A program made the position numbers and the translations under genes. DNA of 64,000 bases from Spiroplasma melliferum (GTDB lineage: Bacteria > Bacillota_I > Bacilli_A > Mycoplasmatales > Mycoplasmataceae): NCBI GenBank assembly GCA_005222125.1, contig CP029202.1, positions 1,116,001 through 1,180,000 of the forward strand, given 5' to 3'. Within the stretch, counting starts at the first letter, position 1; the number at the start of each line of letters is the position of its first letter. Of the stretch, positions 1 to 12,487 are shown piece by piece. The notes under the pieces are model-generated. The model had not been told where the DNA came from. It saw only the letters and a program-made list of their open reading frames with translations, and searched no databases.

Positions 1-747
1 TCCTTTTTCTCGAATTCGTAATTGTTGATTTTCATAAATTGATTTTGGTAAATCAATTTCTACTGTTTCTTTACCTCGATAATTTCCTTGCCCTTTACAT
101 TTTGAACATTTATTGGTAATTACTTTTCCTCGCCCTTTACAGTCAGGACATGGTTGTTGTGATTGAATCACACCAAAAAGACTACGTTGTTCTAGGTTAA
201 TATAACCATACCCATCACAAGTTGTACAAGTATGAATGTCTTTTTTAGGATCTTTTGCCCCAGTTCCATCACACATTTCACATTTTTTATCAATATTTAA
301 ATCTAAGTTTATTTTTTTCCCAAACATTTGTTCTTTTAACGTTAATGTAACACGGGCAGCAATATTTTCCCCTTTAATTGGCTGATTACTAAAACCACGG
401 CGTTTTTTACCACCACCAAAAAAGTTTTCAAAAATATCACCAAAACCACCAAAACCACCAGAGAAAATATCTTCAAAATCTCCAGTACTACTAAAACCAT
501 GACTAAAGCCACCAAAGCCGTTAGGGTCAGTTCCAGCATGACCAAACTGATCATAATTACGGCGTTTATTTGGATCAGATAAAACTTCATAAGCTTCATT
601 AATTTCCTTAAACTTTGCTTCGGCATCTTTTTCTTTTGAAACATCAGGGTGATATTTTTTTGCTAATTGTCGAAAAGCACGTTTAATTTCATCATCAGTG
701 GCATTACGATTAACGCCCAATACTTCATAATAGTCTCGTTTTCCCAT
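1..747 (-). CDS. dnaJ: Chaperone DnaJ, C-terminus outside window
   Basis: Hsp40 co-chaperone that delivers clients to DnaK and stimulates its ATPase. The N-terminal J domain is visible with its HPD motif (YHPDVSKEK). A Gly/Phe-rich linker follows, then the first CxxCxGxG-type zinc-finger repeats ([16 protein letters not shown]). The start at 745-747 has AGGAAG six bases upstream; an ATG two codons earlier is too close to that RBS. It is the last gene of the minus-strand hrcA-grpE-dnaK-dnaJ block, 66 bp after dnaK. Only about 248 residues are in the window; the rest lies beyond base 1. Identification is very secure. Confidence 0.97.
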   Translation of the reverse strand, partial: MGKRDYYEVLGVNRNATDDEIKRAFRQLAKKYHPDVSKEKDAEAKFKEINEAYEVLSDPNKRRNYDQFGHAGTDPNGFGGFSHGFSSTGDFEDIFSGGFGGFGDIFENFFGGGKKRRGFSNQPIKGENIAARVTLTLKEQMFGKKINLDLNIDKKCEMCDGTGAKDPKKDIHTCTTCDGYGYINLEQRSLFGVIQSQQPCPDCKGRGKVITNKCSKCKGQGNYRGKETVEIDLPKSIYENQQLRIREKG

Positions 748-813
748 TACCATCTTCCTACTTTCTCTTTTAAAGAAAAGATAACTAAAAGAATTTTAGT
801 CATCATTATTGTC

Positions 814-2619
<1,806 letters not shown>

Positions 2620-2623
2620 TTAG

Positions 2624-3247
2624 TTATTTTGCCACTTGAACTGATGCATGCCGTAAAACACGATCATGAATCATATATCCTTTTTGTAAAATTTTAACAA
2701 TACATCCTGATGAAACATCAGTTGTTTCAATAATTTCAATTGCCGAATGGAAATTAGAATTGAAGTGTTCTCCTACTTTTGTTTCCATTGCGGTAATACC
2801 TTCTTCTTCAAAAACCGTTTTAAACATACGATAAATCATTTCAAAACCTGTTAAAAAGTTTTTCACTTCTGGTGTTACATTAGTAACTTGCAAAGCACGT
2901 TCAAAGTTATCTAATGTTGGCAATAATTTTTCTGCCATTCCTGCTGCCCGATAACGTTTAATATCAGCAACTTCTTCATGAATTCTTTTCTTTAAATTTT
3001 CACCATCAGCTAAAGCTAATAATTTTTCTTCTCGCAATCGTAAATTGTCTTTTAACAATAAATCAATTTCATGTTCTAAATCTTCAATAATCGCCAAATT
3101 ATTTGCTTCAGCTGTCGGCGCTGTTGCTGTTTTTGATGATTCTGACAGTGAATCAACAGGTTGATTATTTGCTAATTCTTTCCGTAATTGTTGAATTTTT
3201 TCTTTTAATTGGTTTGGCGAAGATTTATCATTTTTTTCATTACTCAT
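2624..3247 (-). CDS. grpE: Nucleotide exchange factor GrpE
   Basis: Releases ADP from DnaK. 207 residues. A coiled-coil N-terminal half (about residues 40-100, NLAIIEDLEHEIDLLLKDN...) precedes the beta-domain signature (YMIHDRVLRHASVQVAK at the C-terminus). I chose the ATG at 3245-3247 because AGGG lies nine bases upstream; an in-frame GTG at 3256 has no better site. The start overlaps the last 8 bases of hrcA, which implies translational coupling. It sits 28 bp before dnaK. Confidence 0.96.
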   Translation of the reverse strand: MSNEKNDKSSPNQLKEKIQQLRKELANNQPVDSLSESSKTATAPTAEANNLAIIEDLEHEIDLLLKDNLRLREEKLLALADGENLKKRIHEEVADIKRYRAAGMAEKLLPTLDNFERALQVTNVTPEVKNFLTGFEMIYRMFKTVFEEEGITAMETKVGEHFNSNFHSAIEIIETTDVSSGCIVKILQKGYMIHDRVLRHASVQVAK

Positions 3248-4286
3248 TAATCTCACCCTCTCTATCTTCTTTTTGATATGCTTCTCTAATCCGATAGGCT
3301 AATCATTCTAGAACTTCATAAAGCTTATCATATTCTAACCGCTTTGGTCCTACCAAAGCAATTCCTCCTTCTTGCATATCATCAACCTTATAAGTTGTTG
3401 TCAATAAAGCCATATCATCATTGTTAAAACCTGTTTCATTCCCAATTTGAATTGAAACAAGATTTTCGTTTGGGTTATTCTGTTGTTTTTTAAAATAATC
3501 AAACGGTGAAATTGTTTCAATTAAGCGAATAACTTGTTTAATTCGTTCTGGGTTATTATACTCCGGATTTTGGAGCATATATTGAATCCCATGTGTTGAA
3601 TAACTTGGTTTAACAATACTTGTTAAGGCGTTAACAAATTGTTTTAAAATATATTCATAATGTTTTACTTGTTGTTCTAAAATTGGACGAATTACCTCAA
3701 ATTTTGTTGGAATATCAGTTATTTTAGTATTTTCTAACCGTGTGTTAAATAATTCAACAGAAATTTTTAAATCATTCATTGAACTATTTTTATCAATTGT
3801 AAACATTTTATTCTCAACATGCCCATTTGTTAAAACAAAGACAACAACTGCTTGTGTTTCAGAAATTGGCAATAACTCAATTTTTTTTAATAATTCTTCT
3901 TGAAAGTTTGGACCAACAACAACTGTTGTTAAATTTGTCATTTCACTTAAAATTTGGCCTGTTTGATCAAGAATATCATTAATTGACATATTACGATTAA
4001 CAAATAAGGCTTCAATCCGGTTTTTAATATCATCAATATTTTTCTCAACCATCAAATTATCAACATAATAACGATAACCTTTTGTTGATGGAATTCTTCC
4101 TGATGAAGCATGTTCTTTTTCTAAAAAACCTTCTTTTTCTAAAATTGCACATTCATTACGAATTGTTGCAGAAGAAGAATCTATTAAGGACGAAGCCATA
4201 ATAGCTTTACTTCCAACAGGTTGTGCTGTTTTTGTGTATTCTTCTACGATTACTTTTAAAATGTTTTCTTGTCGTTGGGTTAACAC
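3240..4286 (-). CDS. hrcA: Heat-inducible transcription repressor HrcA
   Basis: Repressor of class I heat-shock genes that binds CIRCE operators and is stabilised by chaperonins. 348 residues. The N-terminal winged helix is typical (LTQRQENILKVIVEEY, then SSATIRNECAILEKEGFLEKEHASSGRIPS). I start it at the GTG at 4284-4286, six bases after a strong GGAGGTG; the ATG at 4301 would place that RBS inside the gene. A TGA at 3303-3305 is Trp, so the true end is the TAA at 3240. That extends the protein 21 residues beyond a standard-code reading and overlaps grpE by 8 bases. Confidence 0.96.
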
Positions 4287-4321
4287 TGCCAGCACCTCCA
4301 TTCTACAATTCTTATAAATAT

Positions 4322-4348
4322 TTGGCAATTAACACTAAATAGTGCTAA
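4322..4348 (-). promoter_or_regulatory. CIRCE-like HrcA operator upstream of hrcA
   Basis: On the coding strand this is TTAGCACTA, nine bases, then AATTGCCAA. This is the 9-9-9 CIRCE geometry, with 8/9 matches to the left half and about 6/9 to the right half of TTAGCACTC-N9-GAGTGCTAA. It sits just downstream of the -10 box of the hrcA promoter, so bound HrcA would block transcription. The right arm is degenerate, so binding may be weaker than at clpB. Confidence 0.65.
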
Positions 4349-4356
4349 CACTTAAT

Positions 4357-4385
4357 ATTATAAATTTATCATTTAAAGAATGCAA
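4357..4385 (-). promoter_or_regulatory. Promoter of hrcA-grpE-dnaK-dnaJ
   Basis: On the coding strand there is TTGCAT, 17 bases, then TATAAT, a near-consensus vegetative sigma promoter. It lies between the clpB stop and the hrcA start and overlaps the clpB 3' end by only a few bases. The CIRCE-like operator follows immediately downstream. Confidence 0.7.
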
Positions 4386-4388
4386 GTG

Positions 4389-6530
4389 CTAATTTAATTT
4401 TGTGCTATTCTTAATAACCATTTCGTTTTTAACAACATCAATTGTATAAGATTTACCCTCTTGAACTTCTTCTGAAATAATGGCATGAGCAATTAAAGAT
4501 TCAAGATTTTGTTGAATATATCGTTTAATTGGCCGTGCTCCAAATTCACGATCATATCCTTCGTTTAAAATTTTTTCTAATACTTTTTCAGAATAACTAA
4601 TACGAATGTTTTTACTATTTTCAATTCGTTGTGTTAATTCAGATAATTCTTTTTCAATAATTTCTTTAATAACATCTTTTGACAAAGCATTAAAGGTTAC
4701 AACATTATCAATGCGATTTAAAAACTCTGGTTTAAATTTTCTAGCTAATTCTTTTTGAATTAATAAACCAACTCCTTCATTATTTTCATTTAATAAATAT
4801 TCTGATCCAATATTAGAAGTCATAATAATAATTGTATTTTTAAAATCAACGGTTTTACCTAGTGAATCAGTTAAACGACCATCTTCTAAAATTTGTAATA
4901 AAATATTCAAAATATCAGGATGTGCTTTTTCAATTTCGTCAAATAAAACAATTGAATATGGACTTCGGCGAACAGCCTCTGTTAATTGCCCACCCTGTTC
5001 ATGACCAACATAGCCTGGCGGCGCCCCAATTAATTTACTTACTGAATGTTTTTCCATATATTCAGACATATCTAATCGTACCATTTGTTTTTCTGAATTG
5101 AAAAGAACATATGCTAAACTACGGGCAACTTCTGTTTTTCCAACTCCAGTTGGCCCTAAAAATAAGAAACTACCAATTGGTTTATTTGGATCTTTAATTC
5201 CACTTCGACTACGAATAATTGCATCGGCAACTACTTGAATTGCCTCATTTTGCCCTCGAACACGGCGACGTAAAATCTTACTTAAATTCAATAATTTTGC
5301 TTTTTCTGTTTCTACTAAACGATCAACTGGAATACCAGTTCATTTTCCAACAATTGCTGCAATGTCACGTTCAGTTACATCTTCTTTCAAAAGGTGTGAA
5401 CCTGAAGCTTGTTTTTCTTGTTCATTTAATTGTTTTTCTAGTTTTGGTAATAAAGCATATTGAATTTCACCAGCACGATTAAAATCACCACTTAATTGAG
5501 CTTGATCTAATTCTTTTTTTAACTGTTCAACTTGTGACTTTAGGTTTTTTAATTTAGTAATACTTTCTTTTTCCGAATTTCATTGAATATCTAATTTTTG
5601 TTGTTTTGTTTTTAATGGTTTTAATTCATTTTCAATATCAACTAACCGTTCATTAGATGCCTTATCAGTTTCTTTTTGTAAAGCTGCTTTTTCAATTTCT
5701 AACTGAACAATCCGACGATTTAAATTATCTAATTCTGTTGGAACTGACGCAATTTCTGTCTTAATTGTTGCTGAAGCTTCGTCAATTAAGTCAATTGCTT
5801 TATCTGGTAAAAATCGATCAGTAATATATCGTGATGATAAATTAACTGATGCAACTAAAGCATTATCATGAATTTTAACACCATGAAAGGTTTCAAATCG
5901 TTCTTTTAAACCACGTAAAATTGAAATACTTTCATCAATGGTTGATTCACTAACAACGACTTTTTGGAAGCGACGCTCTAAGGCAGCATCTTTTTCAATA
6001 TATAAACGATGTTCATCTAAAGTTGTTGCACCGATACAATGCAACTCACCACGTGCTAACATTGGTTTTAACAAGTTACTAGCATCCATACTGCCTTGTG
6101 TCTTCCCAGCTCCCACAATTAAATGTAATTCATCAATAAATAAAATAATATCACCATTTGATTCTTTAACCTTATTTAAGACAGCTTTTAAACGTTCTTC
6201 AAATTCACCTTGAAATTTAGCACCAGCAATTAAGGCTCCCATATCTAATTCATAAATTGTTTTATTTTTCAAATTACTAGGAATATCACCTTTAACAATT
6301 CGCTGTGCTAGCCCTTCAACAATCGCTGTTTTCCCAACCCCGGGTTCACCAATTAAAACAGGATTATTTTTTGTTCTTCGTGACAAAATTCGAATTACTC
6401 GATTAATTTCATCTTCACGTCCAATAATTGGATCTAATTTTCCAGCAAGAGCTTCTTTATTAAGATTTTTGGCAAATTTTTCAAGAACTTTTGGATCTTT
6501 ACCTGGTTCATATTGTTGTGTTAAATCCAT
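4389..6530 (-). CDS. clpB: ATP-dependent disaggregase ClpB, N-domain-less form
   Basis: AAA+ disaggregase that works with DnaK. 713 residues, rebuilt across TGA Trp codons. NBD1 has Walker A GEPGVGKT and the middle domain is a long coiled coil. NBD2 has Walker A GPTGVGKT and the sequence [11 protein letters not shown]. Typical bacterial ClpB is about 860 residues; this one begins just before NBD1 and lacks the mobile N-terminal substrate domain. The start at 6528-6530 has AGGAGG upstream. It is preceded by a very good CIRCE and is upstream of hrcA on the same strand. Confidence 0.96.
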
Positions 6531-6550
6531 ACTTTTGCCTCCTTTAATTT

Positions 6551-6577
6551 TTAGCACTCTATGTGCTTGTTTGCTAA
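6551..6577 (-). promoter_or_regulatory. CIRCE operator upstream of clpB
   Basis: On the coding strand this is TTAGCAAAC, nine bases, GAGTGCTAA. The right half is a perfect 9/9 CIRCE arm and the left is 7/9, with exact N9 spacing. It lies between the promoter and the clpB RBS, so clpB is very likely repressed by the neighbouring HrcA. Confidence 0.88.
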
Positions 6578-6584
6578 TTTTACA

Positions 6585-6617
6585 ATTATATATTATCATA
6601 CTAATTAGCAAAGTCAA
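6585..6617 (-). promoter_or_regulatory. Probable clpB promoter
   Basis: On the coding strand TTGACT occurs with TAATAT 16 bases downstream, and an overlapping TATAAT a little further on. It lies directly upstream of the CIRCE. The exact -10 is ambiguous. Confidence 0.5.
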
Positions 6618-6721
6618 TTAAATACTGCTAAATTTTTAAAAATAATATAAATATAAAAATATTAGATATAATAAGAGATACAGGGATTAGAAACATAATT
6701 ATTTTTTTAGAAAGGAGTCCC

Positions 6722-7585
6722 ATGAAATTACAACACCTAAATAAAAAACGTTTAATTCTAATTGATTTAGATGGTACAACATTAATGAATGATGGCAAAA
6801 CAATCCATCCAAAAACACAAGATGTTATCAAAGAAACTGTTAAAGCTGGGCATAAAGTATGTATTACAACTGGTCGTCCTCATCGAGCAAGTATTCGCTT
6901 TTATCGTGAATTAGGGCTAGACACCTTGTTAACAAACTTTGATGGTGGCCATATTCATGACCCATTGAAACGAGAGTTTAAGCGTTTAGTTTTTTCAATT
7001 TCTTATGATGTTATTATGAGTATTATCAACCATCCTGATGTTAAAAATATTGTTGCAAATGTCTTAATTGAACATTATGATAAAGCAATTTGCTGAAAAA
7101 AAGATGAAGCAATTGAAAATTACTTTCATCTTGATGATGTTGCTGATGATGAATATTTTATTGCCAATCCTTACACTGCTTGAAAAGGTCCAGCTAGTAA
7201 TATGGCCTTATATTTAAACAATGCTAATGAAAAAGACCAAATTTTACGAATTTTTGAAAACTTTAAAAACTCTGTCCAAGTTAACATCGGTCATTATAGC
7301 AGCGGTCAAACTCAAACAATGATTAATATCACAAATAAACTTGTTTCAAAAGGATTTGCAGCTAATATCTTAGCACAATATTATAATGTTGATATTCGTG
7401 ATGTTATCGCCTTTGGTGATGAAATGAACGATTTAGAACTATTACAAAATGTTGGTTATGGAATCGCAATGAAAAATGGCAATGATAATTTAAAAACTAA
7501 CGCTCGGGGAATTACGCACTTGACTAATGATGAAGGCGGCGTTGGGGATTATTTACAAAAATTATTAAATGGAGAAAATGTTTAA
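6722..7585 (+). CDS. Cof-type HAD phosphatase
   Basis: Haloacid-dehalogenase-superfamily phosphatase of the Cof/YidA group, which hydrolyses sugar phosphates or other small phosphoesters in the cytoplasm. 287 residues with two TGA Trp codons. Motif I is LIDLDGTTL (nucleophile Asp near residue 15). TGRP is the motif II region, and motif IV is GDEMNDLELL near residue 233, followed by the usual GYGIAMKNGN. The start has AAAGGAG upstream. It is divergent from clpB and monocistronic, with its own terminator. The substrate cannot be told from sequence. Confidence 0.92.
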
Positions 7586-7607
7586 AAACATTTCTTTTTT
7601 TATTTTT
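7576..7607 (+). terminator. Rho-independent terminator after HAD gene
   Basis: AAATGTTT and AAACATTT form a stem overlapping the stop codon, followed by a run of T residues. Confidence 0.75.
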
Positions 7608-7613
7608 AAAACA

Positions 7614-7674
7614 ATTAAAAAATATGTTAATATAAAAATATAAGATTTTTTTCTACTTGCATTTACAATTTTCA
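7614..7674. repeat. 61-bp dispersed repeat, copy 1
   Basis: This stretch is repeated with one mismatch at 61056-61116, at the left edge of the second prophage. Its end contains the CTTGCATTTACAATTT junction motif found around viral and IS remnants elsewhere in the window. It marks a probable old viral integration or recombination point. The remaining sequence up to 7895 shows no gene and should hold the promoter of the next gene. Confidence 0.7.
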
Positions 7675-7895
7675 ATGCTAAAATACAATTACTAAATCAA
7701 AAAATGATTTAGGCTGTTATATTAATTAAATTAAAATTGGAAGTATTGAATACTATAAAAATAATAAATATTTCCATAATAAAATTTTATAATAACACCT
7801 ATATCATTTTTGTTTCTATGGAAATAATTCATTATCTTTACTTTTTTAAAAATAATTTTAATTAATATAGCAAAAGAAGGGAGCAGAAAAATTAT

Positions 7896-9317
7896 ATGAA
7901 AAAATTATTAAGTGTCTTAACAATGTCAACAGCTATTTTTAATGGAATAAGTGCAATTACTGCCGTTAGGTTTAATAATGAAGTTTCGACAAACTTTATT
8001 AATAATGAAAATAAATATGCTAAATTAATAAAAATCAATAAAGAAACAGTCCAATTTATTGCTTTTGATGATAAAGGTAATAGTTTTATGGGTACTAAAA
8101 ATGAACTTTATCATTTAAAATATAAGAAAACAAAAAAACAAAAAATTAATGGAATTAATGAATTAACTAAAACAATTACTTTTTATAAAAATATTACTTA
8201 CATTGGAACTAAAAAAGGTGCTTATATCTTAAACAATGGTGAAACAACTGTTACCAAGATAAATAACATTAATAATATAAAAATTAATACAATTAATGTT
8301 ATTAACAATAATGTTTATTTTGGAACTGATGATGGTGCTTATATCTTAAAAAATGGTGAAACAACCGCCACTAAAATAAATAATTTTAATTTTTTTACTA
8401 ATCATGAACTAAAAATTGATAATAATAAAATTTATGCTTGCAGTTATATTGGCAATTATAAGTTTATAGATGGTGAAACAACCGCCATTAAAATAAGTGG
8501 TCTTGATCTTGTAAGCGTTCATTTATTAGAAATTGCTGAAAATCATAATGTATATTTTGCCACAAATCGTGGTCTCTATGTTTTAAAACATGGTGAAACA
8601 ACCGCCGTTAAAATAAATAACGTTAATGAAAATGTTTGAACAATTAAAATCATTAACAATGATGTTTATTTTGGAACTGATTTTGGTGCTTATGTATTAA
8701 AAGATGGCGCAACAAATCCAAAGCAGATAAATGAAGTACGAGGAAAAATCTCATTAATAGCAACTGCAAATAATGAACTTTATCTTGCCGGCGAAAATGA
8801 TATGATTTATCATTTAAAAAATAAAGAAATAAATACTATAGAATTAAATACAATTACAGAAAAAGGTATCAGAAAAATTTATTTTGATAAAATGAATGAT
8901 AATATTTATATTCAACAATATTTTAATGATATTTATTTATTAATAGATAAAAACAAAATAATGAAAGATGAAATTTTTGAAAAATGATATAAATTTTTAG
9001 CACCCGATATTTTAAAAGTTAAATTAAGTTTTTATCAAGTTGAAGAAATAGTAAATAAATTTGAAAAGAAACAGAAACCAGACTTTATGGCATGATTAAA
9101 TACAACTATTAAAAATATCCCCGAAGCAGATCATTCTGGTGCAGGAGGCTCAATTACAAACGATAATATTAAAATTATTTCTAATTTAATATATGAACAC
9201 TATTCTGATTTTCATACAAAATATCAACAAATGAGAGAAAATGATGAATTAGTTTTATCAACAACAACTAACGGTTATTGAGACGAAAGTGACCTATATA
9301 TTATTAGAAACCTTTAG
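7896..9317 (+). CDS. Exported beta-propeller-like repeat protein, probably C-terminally truncated
   Basis: 473 residues with an N-terminal signal peptide (MKKLLSVLTMSTAIFNGISA) and no lipobox Cys. Residues of about 45-340 hold eight repeats of some 37 residues. Typical units are VYFGTDDGAYILKNGETT and VYFATNRGLYVLKHGETT, each ending in K(I/Q)IN, the spacing expected for beta-propeller blades. The C-terminal part (YKFLAPDILK, then SITNDNIKIISNLIYEHY) matches the domain duplicated in the adhesin-like protein at 17872-19821. The protein stops shortly after NGYWDES, where the other protein continues, and an IS3 remnant begins 30 bp later, so the end was probably lost. A surface-binding role is inferred. 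Confidence 0.8.
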
Positions 9318-9348
9318 TCACGAATTAAATTATTTTGTAACCTTTGTA

Positions 9349-10178
9349 AATAAAAATCAACTTTTGCTAAACATCTAAAATAACATCGACATCAAAAATA
9401 AAAATTTAGTTAGGATTGAGTTATTCTATATTCAATAGGACTCAATCCTTTTAATTTCCTTTGTAGTTTAATTTCATTATAAAATTTAATATTAGAATCA
9501 TTTGATATACATATTCTTTGTTTCTAAAAAGACATTTTAATGTTTCAAAAATTTAACTTTAAAAATTCCAAATCAAAACCCTGTATAATCATTATCGGGT
9601 GAAAAACTTCTTTGTGACATTGAAATTGTTATTCCTATTTTTCCACAAGTTTATCCAATGAAATCCTTAGTCAATTTGTAGAATTTATGTTTTACATTTT
9701 CTAGAACCTTTAAATACTTTGTACAATAATACAATTGTATAAATATTAAATAACTCATAAATTTTTTATACTTATTCTTTATGTTTAGGGATAAGTACTT
9801 TAACAATTTTTTAAATTGTTTTGCATATTTATATAATTCTTTTTTTCTTAACTCTAATAATTTATTGGTAACAAAACGCTTCCTCCTATTTACATTTTTG
9901 TCTTGTGTTTCGTGACCTTATTCTAACTTTCTTTACTTTTTAATTATATGTTTTAATTCATAAATAAATGGGATCTTGTCAAACATTATATTCTCTTAAA
10001 AGGAATTTTACTAGTTTTCCACTTTTGGATAAATTAATAATATTTAGTTTCAATTCTTTGTTGTTTTGTTTTTCCATATAAAAAGAACATCTTTTTAATA
10101 AAGTTTTAACATAATTTTTTTTTTTTTTTTTTATGTTGACGTTATTTTAGATGTTCAACAAAAGTTGATTTTTAATTT
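9349..10178 (-). mobile_element. Degenerate IS3-family element with terminal inverted repeats
   Basis: The outer ends form an imperfect inverted repeat of about 45 bp. The left end contains ATCAACTTTTG...AACATCTAAAATAAC and the right end its complement at 10128-10178. Between them, the minus strand keeps pieces of an IS3 transposase (see pseudogene). A T-tract of about 20 bases lies next to the right end. The element fills the gap between the propeller gene and the metalloprotease gene, and its right end abuts the metalloprotease stop codon. Confidence 0.7.
9410..9720 (-). pseudogene. IS3-family transposase C-terminal remnant
   Basis: Minus-strand translation ends in NEIKLQRKLKGLSPIEYR and TQS, the classic C-terminus of IS3/IS150-type OrfB integrases. 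Further upstream, SMSQRSFSPDN and FKVKFLK resemble the SMSRxGxxxDNA...FFGTLKxE block that carries the catalytic region. Frames are broken and no intact ORF exists, so it is inactive. Confidence 0.75.
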
Positions 10179-11308
10179 AAACAATAATAATTTTTAAAAT
10201 AAGTAGTATAAAATTCATTTAAAATCTCTCAATTAAGTCCTTTTTGTTCATCTGGTGTTAACATTCACTGAGCAAATCCTTCAGCAAATAATTCATCATT
10301 ATCACTAGTTCGTCCATAACCAGATTGAATAAATGCTCAAGCTGCTAATTGTTGCTGAAACGGAGCATTATTGCTAATTCCAACTTGGTGCCCCAAATAT
10401 TGAACTAATAAATCACCCGGATTAGTAATAAATGCACGAATGTTTAATCTATCACTACTAGATTCACAAATACATTGACCAGTATCAGCATTAATATTAT
10501 GATTAAAATAAATTCGATCAGTGGGTCAAACTAATGCATAATTTGCGATGGCATGTCCTATTTCATGAATAATTGTTGAAATATTATCTGATGTTGAATG
10601 AAAACCAATTTCATATTGTTTTTTATTTACATGCTCTTGTAATGTTCGGTGACTAATAATCATACATTGGGCTAAATAATGACCATTCTTTTTCAGTTTT
10701 GTTACTGCTAAAGGCTTATTATCATTACTTTCATTACTTTTAATAATATCATTATTAAATTCAATACTATATCATAATTTTTGAAAAATTGAAAAACTAT
10801 AAATATTAACCAATAAATTAGCAAAAGTAATTAAACTATTAATAAATAATTTTTGTTTATCAGCAGCAGCAGCAGCAACCATCTCTGCAAATTGATAAGA
10901 ATAAAACTTATTATTTGTTACTCCATGCACAATATCAGCAATTGTTTGAAAATAGTTAAATTTTCTCTTTTCATTAAAATTATTAATTGCCATTTGGCTT
11001 GCTCGATAAGTCATATTATTTTCACAACGATGAATAAATGCAAAATCTTCATCAGTTAACAATATCTTTTTTTTAAATTTATGATTAAAAGATTGGAATG
11101 TTCCTTCCATTAATTGGTTATTATTTGAATTAGATAAATTTATTTTTTCTTTACTATGATTACGATATAATAAGCAATCACTATGTTTAGCATAGTCAAT
11201 GTGATTATCGCCTTTTAAAACACATCAGAATAAACCTACAATAGAACATATGATTATTAAAATAGTTACTAAAATAATAATTATTGTAATATTTTGATTT
11301 TTTTTCAT
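10172..11308 (-). CDS. Membrane-anchored HExxH metalloprotease, lethal-factor-like
   Basis: 378 residues. Residues of about 6-30 form a single N-terminal TM anchor (MKKNQNITIIIILVTILIII), leaving the rest outside. The zinc site HEIGHA is near residue 247. About 90 residues later comes YGRTSDNDELFAEGFAQW, which would supply the third ligand, Glu. Anthrax lethal factor (family M34) has HEFGHAVDDYAG followed by YGRTNEAEFFAEAF, so the spacing and flanks point to that gluzincin class. The start at 11306-11308 has AGGAGA upstream. The substrate is unknown. A second protein with the same pattern is at 48073-49242. Confidence 0.82.
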
Positions 11309-11456
11309 AACCTTTCTCCTTAAATAAAATTAATTTTGATAGGTATAAAAATATTTTTTCATAATTTAAAGTTAATAAAATATTACATCGCACTAGAGCA
11401 TTATAGCAAAATATTATTTAAATTAAAAATTAAATTCATTTAATTCTAAAGAGAAA

Positions 11457-11490
11457 AACATCCGTGGGGTACGGATGTTAAAATATTAAT
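11457..11490 (-). terminator. Terminator for the minus-strand 89-residue gene
   Basis: AACATCCGT and ACGGATGTT form a 9-bp stem with a five-base loop. On the minus strand it is followed by TTTTTCTC. It is unusually GC-rich for this window. The 100 bases between it and the stop at 11589 contain smaller ATTAG/CTAAT hairpins. Confidence 0.6.
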
Positions 11491-11588
11491 ACTAACAAGA
11501 TGATTATGGCTATTAGGATCTCTCTAATAACCAACTTGATAATAGCATTACCTTATTAGAAACTATTTTTTAGTTTAATAAAATTTTA

Positions 11589-11858
11589 TTAATTATTATC
11601 ATCTTCAGTTAAATCTTTTATTTTCTTTTTATCAATTTTAATTCAATTAGACGCTTGTTTTTCCTGATTTAATTGTAGTCAAATCTTATAATTTGGATCT
11701 TTCGGGTTATTAGCCGCTTGTCGTAATTTTAACTTTTGTTCAAGGGTTAAATGTCTAAAATCAAAAGTTTTTTCTTTACTTAAAGATTGGGGAGAATCAA
11801 TTGATGCCTTAACTTTTTTAGCTGTAGCTAGAATCTCAGCCATTGTTTTTTCTGCCAT
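11589..11858 (-). CDS. Small hypothetical cytoplasmic protein
   Basis: 89 residues starting MAEKTMAEILATAKKVKAS and ending in an acidic tail (DLTEDDNN). A good GGAGG RBS lies seven bases before the ATG. It is Lys/Gln-rich and predicted mostly helical, with no signal peptide or TM. It is monocistronic with its own terminator. I do not recognise the family; the base composition and RBS support a real gene. Confidence 0.7.
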
Positions 11859-12074
11859 TTTTTACCTCCATTTTGGAACTATTTATCTATGTTTATATTA
11901 TTATAACATTTTTTAAGTCTTGATTACCATTGTGAATTTTAGCATAGAAATTTAAAAATAGTATATTTTTAAAAATCTATCAAATTATTTTTATAATTAT
12001 AAATTTAATTTACAAATAATTTTATAAAAACAAAAATTACTTTTGATTTTATTATTTTTTTATAAGATATTACT

Positions 12075-12101
12075 AATAGTTTAATTTTTAATTAAACTAT
12101 T
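12075..12101 (+). promoter_or_regulatory. Hairpin in the leader of the small lipoprotein gene
   Basis: AATAGTTTAATT, a three-base loop, and AATTAAACTATT form a perfect 12-bp stem. It is followed by ATTTTT and then directly by GAAAGGAGGG, the RBS of the next gene. It could be a terminator or attenuator, or an RNA-stability structure. No upstream plus-strand gene needs a terminator here. Confidence 0.5.
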
Positions 12102-12132
12102 ATTTTTAGAAAGGAGGGCCCATTTTAAATCT

Positions 12133-12279
12133 ATGAAAAAATTATTTAGTATTTTAGGTGCAATTGGAATATTTAGCACATCAGCAGCAAGTTTAACGGC
12201 TTGTAAAAAACCAGAGCAAACTCAAAATACTGCAAAAGATGAAAAAGAAGATAAAACAAATACAAATGACAAAAATTAA
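12133..12279 (+). CDS. Very small lipoprotein
   Basis: 48 residues: a lipoprotein signal peptide (MKKLFSILGAIGIF...) with lipobox LTAC at residues 21-24, then only about 24 mature residues of Lys/Glu/Asp/Asn/Thr. A strong AAAGGAGGG lies about 16 bases upstream, rather far from the ATG. The mature part has no fold, so it may be a remnant of a larger lipoprotein or a short surface peptide. Confidence 0.7.
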   Translation: MKKLFSILGAIGIFSTSAASLTACKKPEQTQNTAKDEKEDKTNTNDKN

Positions 12280-12425
12280 ATCCTTCACTAAGGAAAAATG
12301 TTACAATCCTTTAAAATAACAAACTTTTTAATAAAAAACGAAAAAAACACTAATAATTACAAATAATAATTTATTTAAAAATTCTTTCAATTTTTTGCAC
12401 GAAGAAAGAATATAATAAATTTATA

Positions 12426-12460
12426 ACAAAAAACAATAATTTATATTATTGTTTTTTATT
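12426..12460. terminator. Bidirectional terminator
   Basis: AAACAATAAT and ATTATTGTTT form a 10-bp stem with a TTAT loop, A-rich before and T-rich after. It serves the small lipoprotein gene (+) and the aldo/keto reductase operon (-). Confidence 0.75.
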
Positions 12461-12487
12461 AGTTTATAAAAACAATAATATTTTGTA

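Noticed and set aside
342-644. Long antisense-frame ORF across dnaJ
   Set aside because: It is an alternative frame of the dnaJ Gly/Phe-rich region, with low-complexity Val/Leu output and no RBS.
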